DNA of 64,000 bases from Synechococcus sp. MVIR-18-1 (GTDB taxonomy: Bacteria; Cyanobacteriota; Cyanobacteriia; PCC-6307; Cyanobiaceae): positions 1,054,001 to 1,118,000 of the forward strand of contig NZ_CP047942.1 of NCBI RefSeq assembly GCF_014279835.1, given 5' to 3'. The notes beneath the pieces were generated by a model. It made no database searches. It saw only the letters and a program-made list of their open reading frames with translations, and was not told where the DNA came from. Made by a program: the position numbers and the translations under genes. Shown piece by piece: positions 50,003-58,532 of the stretch (positions are counted from its first letter, which is position 1; each line of letters starts with the position of its first letter).

Positions 50003-50109
50003 TGGGCTTCGATGATTCTGTTGATTGCAGTGCTGTGTTCAGCATGATTGATCATGATCGTGGCCGTTCTCTTTTGAGGCAGCGATGATGAGAAGGTCTC
50101 AGATAGGCC

Positions 50110-50559
50110 ATGGACGTTCGTTTTCGAGAGGTTGATCCGTTTAATTGCTGGGTGTGGCTTCGGTTTAGTGAAATCCCTAGTCAAGGGGAGCGAAATTATG
50201 TGGATGGCATCTTTGACAGCTGGTATGTGATCGGTCGGCTTGGTGGCTTCAATGCCGAAAACCTTCAGGTGCATGAAGAAGCAGAAGATCTGAGCTTCAT
50301 GCGTTACGACAACGACGATGCCTCCTCAGCGATGCCGGCCTTGATGCACAACATGGGTCAACTCGAGTACCACGAGGAGTGGGCTCGCTGCTGGTTGGAT
50401 TTGGGTACCAGTGATGGAATTGGCCTAGACGTCTTAATCAATGCGTTGAGGCAACTCAACTCTGATGTTGTGCAGCTGGATCAATTGCTGATCGGTGGCG
50501 TCAATGAAGATTGGCCTGTTGAGGATCACCCCGACAGCGTGTTTCCAAACATGAACTGA
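50110..50559 (+). CDS. DUF3531 family protein
   Basis: The 149-residue acidic soluble protein (MDVRFREVDPFNCWVWLRF, QGERNYVDGIFDSWYVIGRL, YHEEWARCWLDLGTSDGIGL) matches the DUF3531 family, found in cyanobacteria and plastids, with no known function. ATG 50110. It is upstream of rpsB on the same strand by 135 bases. Confidence 0.83.
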   Translation: MDVRFREVDPFNCWVWLRFSEIPSQGERNYVDGIFDSWYVIGRLGGFNAENLQVHEEAEDLSFMRYDNDDASSAMPALMHNMGQLEYHEEWARCWLDLGTSDGIGLDVLINALRQLNSDVVQLDQLLIGGVNEDWPVEDHPDSVFPNMN

Positions 50560-50595
50560 CTCTTTGTTAAATTGAGACGTCCTATTCACCCCGCA

Positions 50596-50682
50596 CACCT
50601 GTCCGTTTCGGGTGCTGGACGTTGTGCTCTGAGTTTTTGCTCACCACACGCCATACCTGACAGGTGGAGGCGAACCCGAAAC
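50596..50682 (+). promoter_or_regulatory. Structured rpsB leader with interleaved helices (pseudoknot)
   Basis: In the leader before rpsB, CACCTGTC (50596-50603) is fully complementary to GACAGGTG (50659-50666), and GTTTCGGGT (50605-50613) to ACCCGAAAC (50674-50682). The order A-B-A'-B' gives two crossing helices of 8 and 9 perfect base pairs. S2 autoregulates rpsB-tsf through a leader in gamma-proteobacteria (t44). A comparable control here is inference. Confidence 0.7.
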
Positions 50683-50694
50683 CCCTAAACAAAC

Positions 50695-51411
50695 ATGGCT
50701 GTTGTCACTCTCGCCGAGATGATGGAGGCTGGTGCCCACTTTGGTCACCAGACCCGTCGTTGGAACCCCAAGATGTCGCGCTACATCTACTGCGCGCGCA
50801 ATGGAGTTCACATTATTGATTTAGTGCAGACAGCTGTCTGCATGAATAACGCCTACAAGTGGGTGCGCACAGCTGCGCGGAGCGGCAAGCGTTTCCTCTT
50901 TGTTGGTACCAAGAAGCAAGCGTCTGAAGTTGTGGCTCAAGAAGCCCTTCGCTGCGGATCGTCGTATGTGAATCAGCGCTGGTTGGGCGGAATGCTCACC
51001 AACTGGACCACGATGAAGGCCAGGATTGATCGACTTAAAGATCTTGAGCGGATGGAATCGAGTGGTGCCATCGCTATGCGCCCTAAGAAAGAAGGTGCGG
51101 TTTTGCGTCGTGAACTCGAGCGACTTCAGAAGTACTTGGGTGGTCTTAAGAACATGCGTCGGATTCCCGACGTCGTGGTGCTTGTAGATCAGCGCCGTGA
51201 AACCAACGCAGTCCTCGAGGCTCGCAAGCTCGATATCTCTTTGGTTTCGATGTTGGACACCAACTGCGACCCCGACTTGTGTGAGGTTCCTATTCCTTGC
51301 AACGATGATGCGGTCCGTTCGATTCAGTTGGTGTTGAGCCGTTTGGCTGACGCGATCAACGAAGGACGCCATGGCGGTCAGGACGGCCGTGGCGATGATG
51401 GCCAGGGCTGA
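50695..51411 (+). CDS. rpsB: 30S ribosomal protein S2
   Basis: The 238-residue S2 has the canonical [20 protein letters not shown] start, [22 protein letters not shown] and [19 protein letters not shown]. Length is normal with a short glycine-rich tail. It precedes tsf by 85 bases in the conserved rpsB-tsf order. The structured leader ends 12 bases before the ATG; GGAGG lies at 50666-50670, too far (24 bases) for a normal ribosome binding site. Confidence 0.99.
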   Translation: MAVVTLAEMMEAGAHFGHQTRRWNPKMSRYIYCARNGVHIIDLVQTAVCMNNAYKWVRTAARSGKRFLFVGTKKQASEVVAQEALRCGSSYVNQRWLGGMLTNWTTMKARIDRLKDLERMESSGAIAMRPKKEGAVLRRELERLQKYLGGLKNMRRIPDVVVLVDQRRETNAVLEARKLDISLVSMLDTNCDPDLCEVPIPCNDDAVRSIQLVLSRLADAINEGRHGGQDGRGDDGQG

Positions 51412-51437
51412 CATCAGCCTCTAAAGCCTTAGCTTTC

Positions 51438-51465
51438 GCCGCTGCGTGTTCATAGCCGTAGCGGC
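51438..51465 (+). promoter_or_regulatory. Hairpin between rpsB and tsf
   Basis: GCCGCTGCG (51438-51446) pairs with CGTAGCGGC (51457-51465), 9 bp with one G-T wobble and a 10-base loop. There is no T-run, so it is more likely an RNA-processing or stabilising element than a terminator. Confidence 0.5.
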
Positions 51466-51496
51466 ATTCACATAGACCCCCCACTTAATTCACCTC

Positions 51497-52153
51497 ATGG
51501 CGGCCGTTTCAGCCAAGCTGGTTAAAGAACTGCGCGACAAAACCGGCGCAGGGATGATGGATTGTAAGAAAGCCCTGGGAGAAACCAGTGGTGATACGAC
51601 GAAAGCGATCGAATGGCTTCGTCAGAAAGGCATCGCAAGTGCCGAAAAGAAATCAAGTCGTGCAGCTGCAGAAGGAGCGATTGGCAGTTACATCCACACG
51701 GGTGCTCGCGTGGGAGTACTGCTAGAGCTCAACTGTGAGACTGATTTCGTCGCCCGTGGTGATCTCTTTCAGGGATTGCTTCGCGACGTTTCGATGCAAG
51801 TTGCAGCCTGTCCAAACGTGGAATACGTCAGCACCGACGAGATTCCTCAAGACATTATTGATCGTGAGAAATCGATCGAAATGGGTCGCGATGATCTGGA
51901 TGGCAAGCCAGATCAGATGAAGACCAAAATTGTCGAAGGACGTATCGGCAAACGCTTGAAGGAATTGTCCTTGTTGGATCAACCTTTCATTCGTGACAGC
52001 TCAATGTCTGTGGCCGATTTGGTCAAGGAAGTGGCTGGAAAAATTGGTGAGAATGTCAGGGTTCGCCGCTTTACTCGATACACCCTTGGTGAAGGCATTG
52101 AAATCGAGCAAGTCGACTTTGCTACGGAAGTGGCATCGATGACAAACAGCTGA
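51497..52153 (+). CDS. tsf: Elongation factor Ts
   Basis: The 218-residue EF-Ts recharges EF-Tu with GTP. Seen: [19 protein letters not shown] with the TDF motif later in [13 protein letters not shown], and the C-terminal domain ([16 protein letters not shown]). The length is that of the short cyanobacterial form with an internally reduced coiled-coil domain. The next gene starts 2 bases after its stop. Confidence 0.98.
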   Translation: MAAVSAKLVKELRDKTGAGMMDCKKALGETSGDTTKAIEWLRQKGIASAEKKSSRAAAEGAIGSYIHTGARVGVLLELNCETDFVARGDLFQGLLRDVSMQVAACPNVEYVSTDEIPQDIIDREKSIEMGRDDLDGKPDQMKTKIVEGRIGKRLKELSLLDQPFIRDSSMSVADLVKEVAGKIGENVRVRRFTRYTLGEGIEIEQVDFATEVASMTNS

Positions 52154-52155
52154 TT

Positions 52156-53334
52156 TTGACGGCTGAGACTCACGCCACGAGGGGCTACGAGCCCAAGGAA
52201 CAGCTGCGTCGGCTTCAACAACGATGCCGACGCCTAGTTCCTTTGCTCTATCGAGAGCAAGCGCTTTATTTACAACTAATGCGCAACCTCTTGTTGTCGA
52301 GCGTACGCAATGCGGTTGGTCATCTCTTGTGTGAACGGGGTGAACGATTATCGCGAATGTCCTCGGAGCAACAGGCTGAACTTCAGCTGACCTTTGATGG
52401 ACTTATTCAGCGCTGTTCCTGCCTGCTGACTGTTGAGCAGCTCATGGATCTCGACAGGCGTCTTCAGAAAGAAGCATCGGAGTTTCGCCAGCAAGCCCAA
52501 CGCGAGGTGAACCAGTCTCTTCAGGCTGATGCTGAGAGTGAACCGCAAGAGATCCATCGTGGCGGGATTGAGTTGAGCCTTAGCCCTCCCATTGAGCATC
52601 CTGATCTTCTCGAGGGATTGCTTCCACGAATGGATGCTGAGGTTGATGTTGATCTTCCATCTGTGGAGCCAGTGGATGAGCAGCCGCAGCCTGTTCAGGA
52701 TTCGATTGATTCTGAGGCTGCTTCCGACGGCACGACAGCTGACTTTGATCTGTTGCGCTCCCTGTTTTTGATGGCTGGTGAGGCCATGCAGCAGGGTGAT
52801 TCGGCTAGCGGGCCAGCGAGTTTTGAATCCGATGCCTCCGGACTTGGTGCATCCGTTGTCCCATCAGATCAGCTGGAGGAGGAATTGCTCCCCTCGATGC
52901 CAGTGGAGTTGGTGAACTGGCTCGATGGACAGGACGCCGCCTTAAGCCGCAGGATTCGAAATTTGTCCCACGCGCTCAATGTTGAGTTGCTGAGAGCAGG
53001 TTTGGTTAGCAGCCTTCTTCCAACCACGCTTCTGGATGCAGCGATCGCTGGACAGCTGCAGGCGCTTCCTTCGCCATCGAATCTTTTAAGGCTCAAGCTT
53101 CCCTTGCCGATTCCCTCTCAAGACCAGCAGTTGGAAATCCTCAGCGTTTTGGTGAGGCCCGCTGATCTGGAATATGACAATGGTTCGCTGCGGCAGAGCC
53201 GCTACCGATTGCGACAACATCGCAGCAATTTGCTCACAATGGTGCAGCAGCAGCGGCATTGGCAAAGCCGTCTTACTAGTCAGGAGGTGCAGAGTCAGTG
53301 GTGGCCCAATCCGCCGACGACAGCTCAGGACTGA
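52156..53334 (+). CDS. Conserved hypothetical protein between tsf and recG
   Basis: The 392-residue, acidic soluble protein starts at TTG 52156, two bases after tsf. The N-terminal part is helical and basic (EQLRRLQQRCRRLVPLLYRE). A low-complexity acidic linker follows, and a basic Gln/Arg-rich C-terminus. No family is recognised. Its stop overlaps recG by 37 bases. The arrangement tsf-hypothetical-recG suggests a picocyanobacterial operon; the role is unknown. Confidence 0.7.
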   Translation: MTAETHATRGYEPKEQLRRLQQRCRRLVPLLYREQALYLQLMRNLLLSSVRNAVGHLLCERGERLSRMSSEQQAELQLTFDGLIQRCSCLLTVEQLMDLDRRLQKEASEFRQQAQREVNQSLQADAESEPQEIHRGGIELSLSPPIEHPDLLEGLLPRMDAEVDVDLPSVEPVDEQPQPVQDSIDSEAASDGTTADFDLLRSLFLMAGEAMQQGDSASGPASFESDASGLGASVVPSDQLEEELLPSMPVELVNWLDGQDAALSRRIRNLSHALNVELLRAGLVSSLLPTTLLDAAIAGQLQALPSPSNLLRLKLPLPIPSQDQQLEILSVLVRPADLEYDNGSLRQSRYRLRQHRSNLLTMVQQQRHWQSRLTSQEVQSQWWPNPPTTAQD

Positions 53335-55832
53335 CCCCGCCGCTGGATCGTCAGGGCTTGGAATGTTTTCTTGCCTGGCTTCGGCCGCTTCAGCAGTCGC
53401 TCTCCTTAGAAGCTGATAAGGGATTTCTCGATCTTCAAGGTCGTCATGAACGGTTTCATGCCTTCTTGAGCCGCCAATTGGCAACGCCACCCCCGGTGAC
53501 TTTGCCTAAAGACAGCTTGATGCGTCTGCAGTCTTTAGCGACTGATTTTGCTGCGTATCCCGAACTTGGTGATGCCGGTCGCCGCCGGCTCGTCACTGGC
53601 ACCCGGCAATGGCTTCACGGTTTGCGCGCTCGTCTTGAGCCATCGGCACCGATGGCACCCCCGCGGATCAGGGTGTCGTCGTCTCCACAGACTTCTGGGC
53701 GATCAACGAACCAACCTTTTACGCTCGATTTGGAGTCGCCGCTTGCCAGGGTTCATGGGATTGGTCCCAAGTTGGCGGAACGATTAGCAAGCCTTGGTCT
53801 GCTTGTCGTTCGGGATTTGATTCAGCATTACCCACGCGACTACGTCGATTACTCCGCCTTACGCAGAATTGAGGCGTTGGAGGCTGGAGAAACCGCAACG
53901 ATTGTGGCCACGGTGCGTCGATCCCATGGCTTCACCAGTCCTCGCAACCCAAATCTTTCGATTATTGAGTTGCAGCTTCAAGACCCCACCGGTCGGATCA
54001 AGGTGACGCGATTTTTGGCAGGAAAACGATTTAGTAATCCTGCATACCTGCATGGCCAGACCCGTCAGTACCCTGCCGGCGCCACCGTGGCGGTGAGTGG
54101 TTTGGTAAAAAGCGGGCCGTATGGCATCAGCTTTCAAGATCCGATCATTGAGGTAATGGAGAGCGCCAATGCACCGTTGCGTTCTCGCCAGATCGGCCGG
54201 TTGTTGCCTGTGTATCCGCTCACTGAAGGACTCACTGCCGATCGTTTTCGAAGCTTGGTGGAAGCGGTTTTGCCCGCTGTTCGTCTTTGGCCTGACCCCC
54301 TGCCAGCGCCGCGCCGTGAAGCCCTTGGCTTGCTAGCTCGCGATCAAGCGCTGGTTGCCATCCATCGACCAGAAACCAGTGAGCAACTGCAGCAAGCACG
54401 TCATCGTTTGGTGTTTGACGAATTTCTTCTCCTTCAGCTCAGCTTGATGCAACGCAGAGCCGCCCTGCGTCAGCGTTCAGCGCCTGTGCTGCATGGGGGG
54501 GGAGAGCACCAAGGATTGGTCGGCCGTTTTTTGTCTCTGCTTCCGTTTGAACTCACGGGTGCTCAGAAGCGGGTGCTCGCGGAAATTGAACAGGATCTGG
54601 TGCGCCCCGAACCGATGGCGAGGCTCGTGCAAGGGGATGTGGGAAGTGGAAAAACCGTTGTGGCGATTGCCGCGCTGCTGCGTGCTGTGGAAGCTGGGTG
54701 CCAAGGAGCCTTGATGGCGCCAACAGAAGTGTTGGCGGCGCAGCACTACCGCAATTTGTGCAGTTGGTTGCCTCCACTGCACGTCAGCGTGGAGCTGCTC
54801 ACTGGCTCCACTCCACGACGCAGCCGACGACAAATTTTGAGCGATCTCTCCGGCGGAACGTTGCGCATCCTTGTGGGAACCCATGCCCTCTTGGAGGATC
54901 CAGTTGCCTTCGATCGTCTGGGATTGGTGGTGGTTGATGAGCAACATCGCTTTGGAGTGCGTCAACGCAACCGTCTTCTCGACAAGGGCTTGCAACCCCA
55001 TTTGCTCACGATGACCGCTACACCGATTCCGCGAACCCTGGCGCTTTCGCTCCATGGTGATCTCGACGTGAGTCAGATCGATGAACTCCCTCCAGGTCGA
55101 ACACCGATTCGCACCAAGGTTGTGAAGAGCTCTGAGCGTGAGGAGGCCTATGAACTCATCCGGGAACAGGTGCTTCAGGGCCAGCGCATTTATGTGGTGC
55201 TTCCCTTGGTGGAGGAATCAGAAAAAGTGGATCTTCGCTCAGCGGTTGATGTGCATCGTCAGCTTTCGGAGGAGGTATTTCCAGAGTTCAACGTCGGACT
55301 GCTCCATGGCCGATTAGCCAGTGCTGACAAGCAGGCCGTGATTGCTGATTTTGCTGGCGGTGCCACACAGATTTTGGTTTCTACCACCGTGGTGGAAGTG
55401 GGGGTGGATGTTCCTGAAGCCAGTGTGATGGTGATTGATCATGCCGATCGGTTTGGCTTGGCTCAGTTGCACCAGTTGCGGGGACGGGTGGGTCGTGGAG
55501 CGGCCGCTTCCTACTGCTTACTCGTGAACGACAGCCGTAATCCTTTGGCCAAACAACGGCTTGAAGTTTTAGTCCGTTCCAATGATGGATTTGAGATTGC
55601 TGAAATGGACCTGCGCTTTCGAGGTCCTGGTCAGGTGCTAGGCACCCGTCAATCGGGTTTGCCTGATTTAGCGCTCGCGAGCCTCGCAGACGATGGCTCT
55701 GTCTTGGAGGAAGCCCGGGATGAGGCGGCAAGCATCCTCAAGGAGGATCCCGACCTCAAATGTTATGAGCACATGCGTGTGCTGTTGGAACAGCAACGCA
55801 AGCGTTCAGCCGCCGCTGTACAACTCAATTAG
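53298..55832 (+). CDS. recG: ATP-dependent DNA helicase RecG
   Basis: The 844-residue RecG remodels stalled forks and branched DNA. After a cyanobacterial N-terminal extension of about 130 residues come the wedge/OB domain (LARVHGIGPKLAERLASLGL; RDLIQHYPRDYVDYS), Walker A VQGDVGSGKTVVAIAAL near residue 440, the DEQH box (VVVDEQHRFGVRQR), TATPIPRTLALS, and the RecG-typical C-terminal QLRGRVGRG and MDLRFRGPGQVLGTRQSG. Start is GTG 53298 or 53301, with GGAGG 11-14 bases upstream. Confidence 0.97.
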   Translation: MVAQSADDSSGLTPPLDRQGLECFLAWLRPLQQSLSLEADKGFLDLQGRHERFHAFLSRQLATPPPVTLPKDSLMRLQSLATDFAAYPELGDAGRRRLVTGTRQWLHGLRARLEPSAPMAPPRIRVSSSPQTSGRSTNQPFTLDLESPLARVHGIGPKLAERLASLGLLVVRDLIQHYPRDYVDYSALRRIEALEAGETATIVATVRRSHGFTSPRNPNLSIIELQLQDPTGRIKVTRFLAGKRFSNPAYLHGQTRQYPAGATVAVSGLVKSGPYGISFQDPIIEVMESANAPLRSRQIGRLLPVYPLTEGLTADRFRSLVEAVLPAVRLWPDPLPAPRREALGLLARDQALVAIHRPETSEQLQQARHRLVFDEFLLLQLSLMQRRAALRQRSAPVLHGGGEHQGLVGRFLSLLPFELTGAQKRVLAEIEQDLVRPEPMARLVQGDVGSGKTVVAIAALLRAVEAGCQGALMAPTEVLAAQHYRNLCSWLPPLHVSVELLTGSTPRRSRRQILSDLSGGTLRILVGTHALLEDPVAFDRLGLVVVDEQHRFGVRQRNRLLDKGLQPHLLTMTATPIPRTLALSLHGDLDVSQIDELPPGRTPIRTKVVKSSEREEAYELIREQVLQGQRIYVVLPLVEESEKVDLRSAVDVHRQLSEEVFPEFNVGLLHGRLASADKQAVIADFAGGATQILVSTTVVEVGVDVPEASVMVIDHADRFGLAQLHQLRGRVGRGAAASYCLLVNDSRNPLAKQRLEVLVRSNDGFEIAEMDLRFRGPGQVLGTRQSGLPDLALASLADDGSVLEEARDEAASILKEDPDLKCYEHMRVLLEQQRKRSAAAVQLN

Positions 55833-55919
55833 TCCTTCACTCGTTCGAGATCGCATCCGGGATGCGTTGTGATCAAGAACCTGGCAATCTGCTGACAGCG
55901 TTTTTAGTGTCGCGTCATC

Positions 55920-56663
55920 ATGCTGCGTCCATGGCATTCGATCTTGATTGACGATTGCGGTGAATTCCTGCGACCGCTGCGCTCTGTTGTGATCTGCATG
56001 GAGCCACACCCCTATGTGTCATTGGGGGCGCCCTATGGGAATGCAGCAGATCCCTTTTGTCTTCGCCAAGGAGTGAGAAGTCGTTTGCTGGCTGCTCAAG
56101 TTCATCTCCAAGGAATCACAAGCGGGGTTGGACTCCAACCACTTCGGTTTGGAATCTTCGATGCCTGGCGTCCCGTGTCAGTTCAATCCTTCATGGTGAG
56201 CCACGCCATTGAGCAGGAGTGCGCACGCCAAGGCATTGATCCAGAGGATTCAGAACAGCTGAATCGTTTGGAAAGCGTTCGCTCTGAGGTGGCACGTTTT
56301 TGGGCTCCACCGAGTTCTGATTTTTCGATACCGCCTCCCCACAGCACTGGAGCTGCTGTGGATCTCACTCTCATTGATGCAAAGGGGAACCCCTTGGATA
56401 TGGGGGGGGAAATTGATGCGATCGGCCCCGAGTCTTTACCGCTTCACCATGCTGATGCAGCGCTGAATCATCCTGATGGGACCGCTGCTTTATTCCATAG
56501 CCGTCGTTGTTTACTGCATCGTGTGATGACTCAGGCGGGATTTGTGCGTCACCCGAATGAGTGGTGGCACTTCAGTTTTGGTGATCAGCTTTGGGCTTGG
56601 ACTGTTCAAGCGGATCGTGCCATTTATGGACGGGATCCAGACTTGTTCAGTTTGAAATCTTGA
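55920..56663 (+). CDS. D-alanyl-D-alanine dipeptidase, VanX/DdpX-like (peptidase M15)
   Basis: The 247-residue zinc peptidase has the S-x-H-x-x-G-x-A-x-D motif (PHSTGAAVDLT near residue 145) and the ExWH motif (NEWWHFSFGD near residue 215), the catalytic and zinc-binding residues of M15D enzymes. DAWRP near residue 80 is also family-typical. It cleaves D-Ala-D-Ala, probably for peptidoglycan recycling; resistance is not implied. Its 3' end overlaps the convergent sir by 17 bases. Confidence 0.88.
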   Translation: MLRPWHSILIDDCGEFLRPLRSVVICMEPHPYVSLGAPYGNAADPFCLRQGVRSRLLAAQVHLQGITSGVGLQPLRFGIFDAWRPVSVQSFMVSHAIEQECARQGIDPEDSEQLNRLESVRSEVARFWAPPSSDFSIPPPHSTGAAVDLTLIDAKGNPLDMGGEIDAIGPESLPLHHADAALNHPDGTAALFHSRRCLLHRVMTQAGFVRHPNEWWHFSFGDQLWAWTVQADRAIYGRDPDLFSLKS

Positions 56664-58512
56664 GCATCTCTTGAACGGTGGCATCACCAAGTTTACTGAT
56701 GTGTTCGCCAAAGCCCCGCCGCCCGCCAGCTTCTTTCCAACTTTGAAGCAAGGGTTCGATCGTTGCTTCAAGGTCCTCAAGAGGCATCTTCTGTAGGAAC
56801 GGACGGGCTAACTGCTGCAAATTGGCGCTCCCACCAAGCCAGAGCTGATATTGATTGACACCGCTTCCTACAAGGCCAAGTTCAGCCATATATGGACGGG
56901 CGCACCCATTCGGGCATCCGGTCATACGAACAAGAATGGATTTTTTAATCTCTAGCTGCTTGAGCTGGGAATCCAGTCTTTCGAGAACATCGGGAAGAAC
57001 TCTTTCCGATTCAGTAACGGCTAGTCCGCAGGTGGGTAGGGCTGGACAGGCGAGGGCATGCCGTACGAGGGGAGAAACCTCTGCTGGAAGTTCAAACCCT
57101 AATTCGGACAACTCACTTTTGATGGATGATTTTTGACTAGAACCAATATTGCAGAGGAGTAAGTCTTGATTTGGGGTGAGTCGTATTTCTAGTTGATATC
57201 TATCAACAATGGAGCGAATCCCTTCCTTAACAGTTCCTTCCAGCCGGCCACACATGAAAGGGAGTCCCACAAACCATAGACCTGGCTTTTGGCGATGCCA
57301 GCCTAGATAATCCATTAATTTTGCAGGCGGTTCCTGAATTAAACTTTTGATATCCTTTTTAAAATAGTCCTTGATCAAGGTTTCGCGGAACCATTGAATC
57401 CCACGATTGTGCAAAAGATATTTCATGCGAGCATGTTTTCTTACTTCGCGATCTCCATGATCTCTTTGCAACGCCATGATTGATTGCAGGAGGTCAAATA
57501 TATTCTCAGCCTCTACATAACCCAAGGGATCTGCAATTCGTGCAAACGTATCTTCTTGATTATGCGTTCTTCCTAGGCCTCCACCCACATAAACATTGCA
57601 CCCGCGCATACTTCCGTTCTTGTTTGTGAATAGAACGAGCCCGATGTCTTGTGTGAGTAGGTCAACTGAGTTGTCTCCGGGTACGGTGACAGCAACTTTA
57701 AATTTCCTAGGAAGGTAAGTATCACCATAAATTGGTTCATCCTGGCTTCCGGAAAATATCCCTTCTTCGAATTGCCTTTCTCGGGCTTGCTTGACAAGTT
57801 TTGCAGGTTTAAATCGGTAACTAAGGTCACCATCAACCCACATGTCTAAGTAAGAACCTTCAGCCGCTTTGGGGCTTAGCAGGTCAGCAATCTCGTCAGC
57901 AAGTTTTCTGGCAGCTGGGTATCCATTGTTTTCAAATGGTGCTGCTGGTGCCATAACGTTTCTATTGATATCACCACAGGCGGCTAAAGTAGAACCCAAA
58001 TTTTTAATGATCGTGCCAATGACTGTTTTAAGGTCGGATTTCGGGATGCCATGCATTTGAAAGGCTTGGCGTGTAGTGATGCGTAGTGTTCCGTTTCCGT
58101 ATTGATTAGAAAGGTCGTCCAGAGCCGAAAAAAGTTGTGCCGGAACTCTTCCGCCTGGATTTCTAAGGCGAAGCATCATCTGCCAACACTTAATTTTATC
58201 CGTTTTTCTTAATTCTCGATGATTCTGTTGGTAACTCCCATGAAACTTCAGTAGCTGAACTGCATCTTCACTAAAGCGAATCTCTTCATTGCTCAGCTCT
58301 GTCAATAACGGTTCTCGAAGATGCCCGCTGTAGAGCTTCCGCTTTTCAGCCTTAGACAGAGCTGTGTCAATCGATTCTGTAGGTATTGAAGGGCCATCAA
58401 GCTTCCGATCGCGCCCAGCTTCTTGCGTCCCTGAGGTTGTCGTCAAACCTTCGTTCACGGATTCAAGGGATAGGTCTTTTGAAACTAGCGAAGCGGCTTC
58501 CAATACAGTCAA
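56647..58512 (-). CDS. sir: Ferredoxin-sulfite reductase
   Basis: The 621-residue enzyme reduces sulfite to sulfide with six electrons from ferredoxin, using siroheme and a 4Fe-4S cluster. The cluster ligands lie in CPALPTCGLAVTESER and RMTGCPNGCARPYMAELGLV near residues 480-530. Siroheme-contact segments (GTLRITTRQAFQMHGI, RNVMAPAAPFEN) are present. No ATG precedes the conserved part; TTG 58512 or a start further in must be used. glyS starts only 20 bases away on the other strand. Confidence 0.95.
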   Translation of the reverse strand: MTVLEAASLVSKDLSLESVNEGLTTTSGTQEAGRDRKLDGPSIPTESIDTALSKAEKRKLYSGHLREPLLTELSNEEIRFSEDAVQLLKFHGSYQQNHRELRKTDKIKCWQMMLRLRNPGGRVPAQLFSALDDLSNQYGNGTLRITTRQAFQMHGIPKSDLKTVIGTIIKNLGSTLAACGDINRNVMAPAAPFENNGYPAARKLADEIADLLSPKAAEGSYLDMWVDGDLSYRFKPAKLVKQARERQFEEGIFSGSQDEPIYGDTYLPRKFKVAVTVPGDNSVDLLTQDIGLVLFTNKNGSMRGCNVYVGGGLGRTHNQEDTFARIADPLGYVEAENIFDLLQSIMALQRDHGDREVRKHARMKYLLHNRGIQWFRETLIKDYFKKDIKSLIQEPPAKLMDYLGWHRQKPGLWFVGLPFMCGRLEGTVKEGIRSIVDRYQLEIRLTPNQDLLLCNIGSSQKSSIKSELSELGFELPAEVSPLVRHALACPALPTCGLAVTESERVLPDVLERLDSQLKQLEIKKSILVRMTGCPNGCARPYMAELGLVGSGVNQYQLWLGGSANLQQLARPFLQKMPLEDLEATIEPLLQSWKEAGGRRGFGEHISKLGDATVQEMLKISN

Positions 58513-58532
58513 TTCCTACATATCCAATCGGC

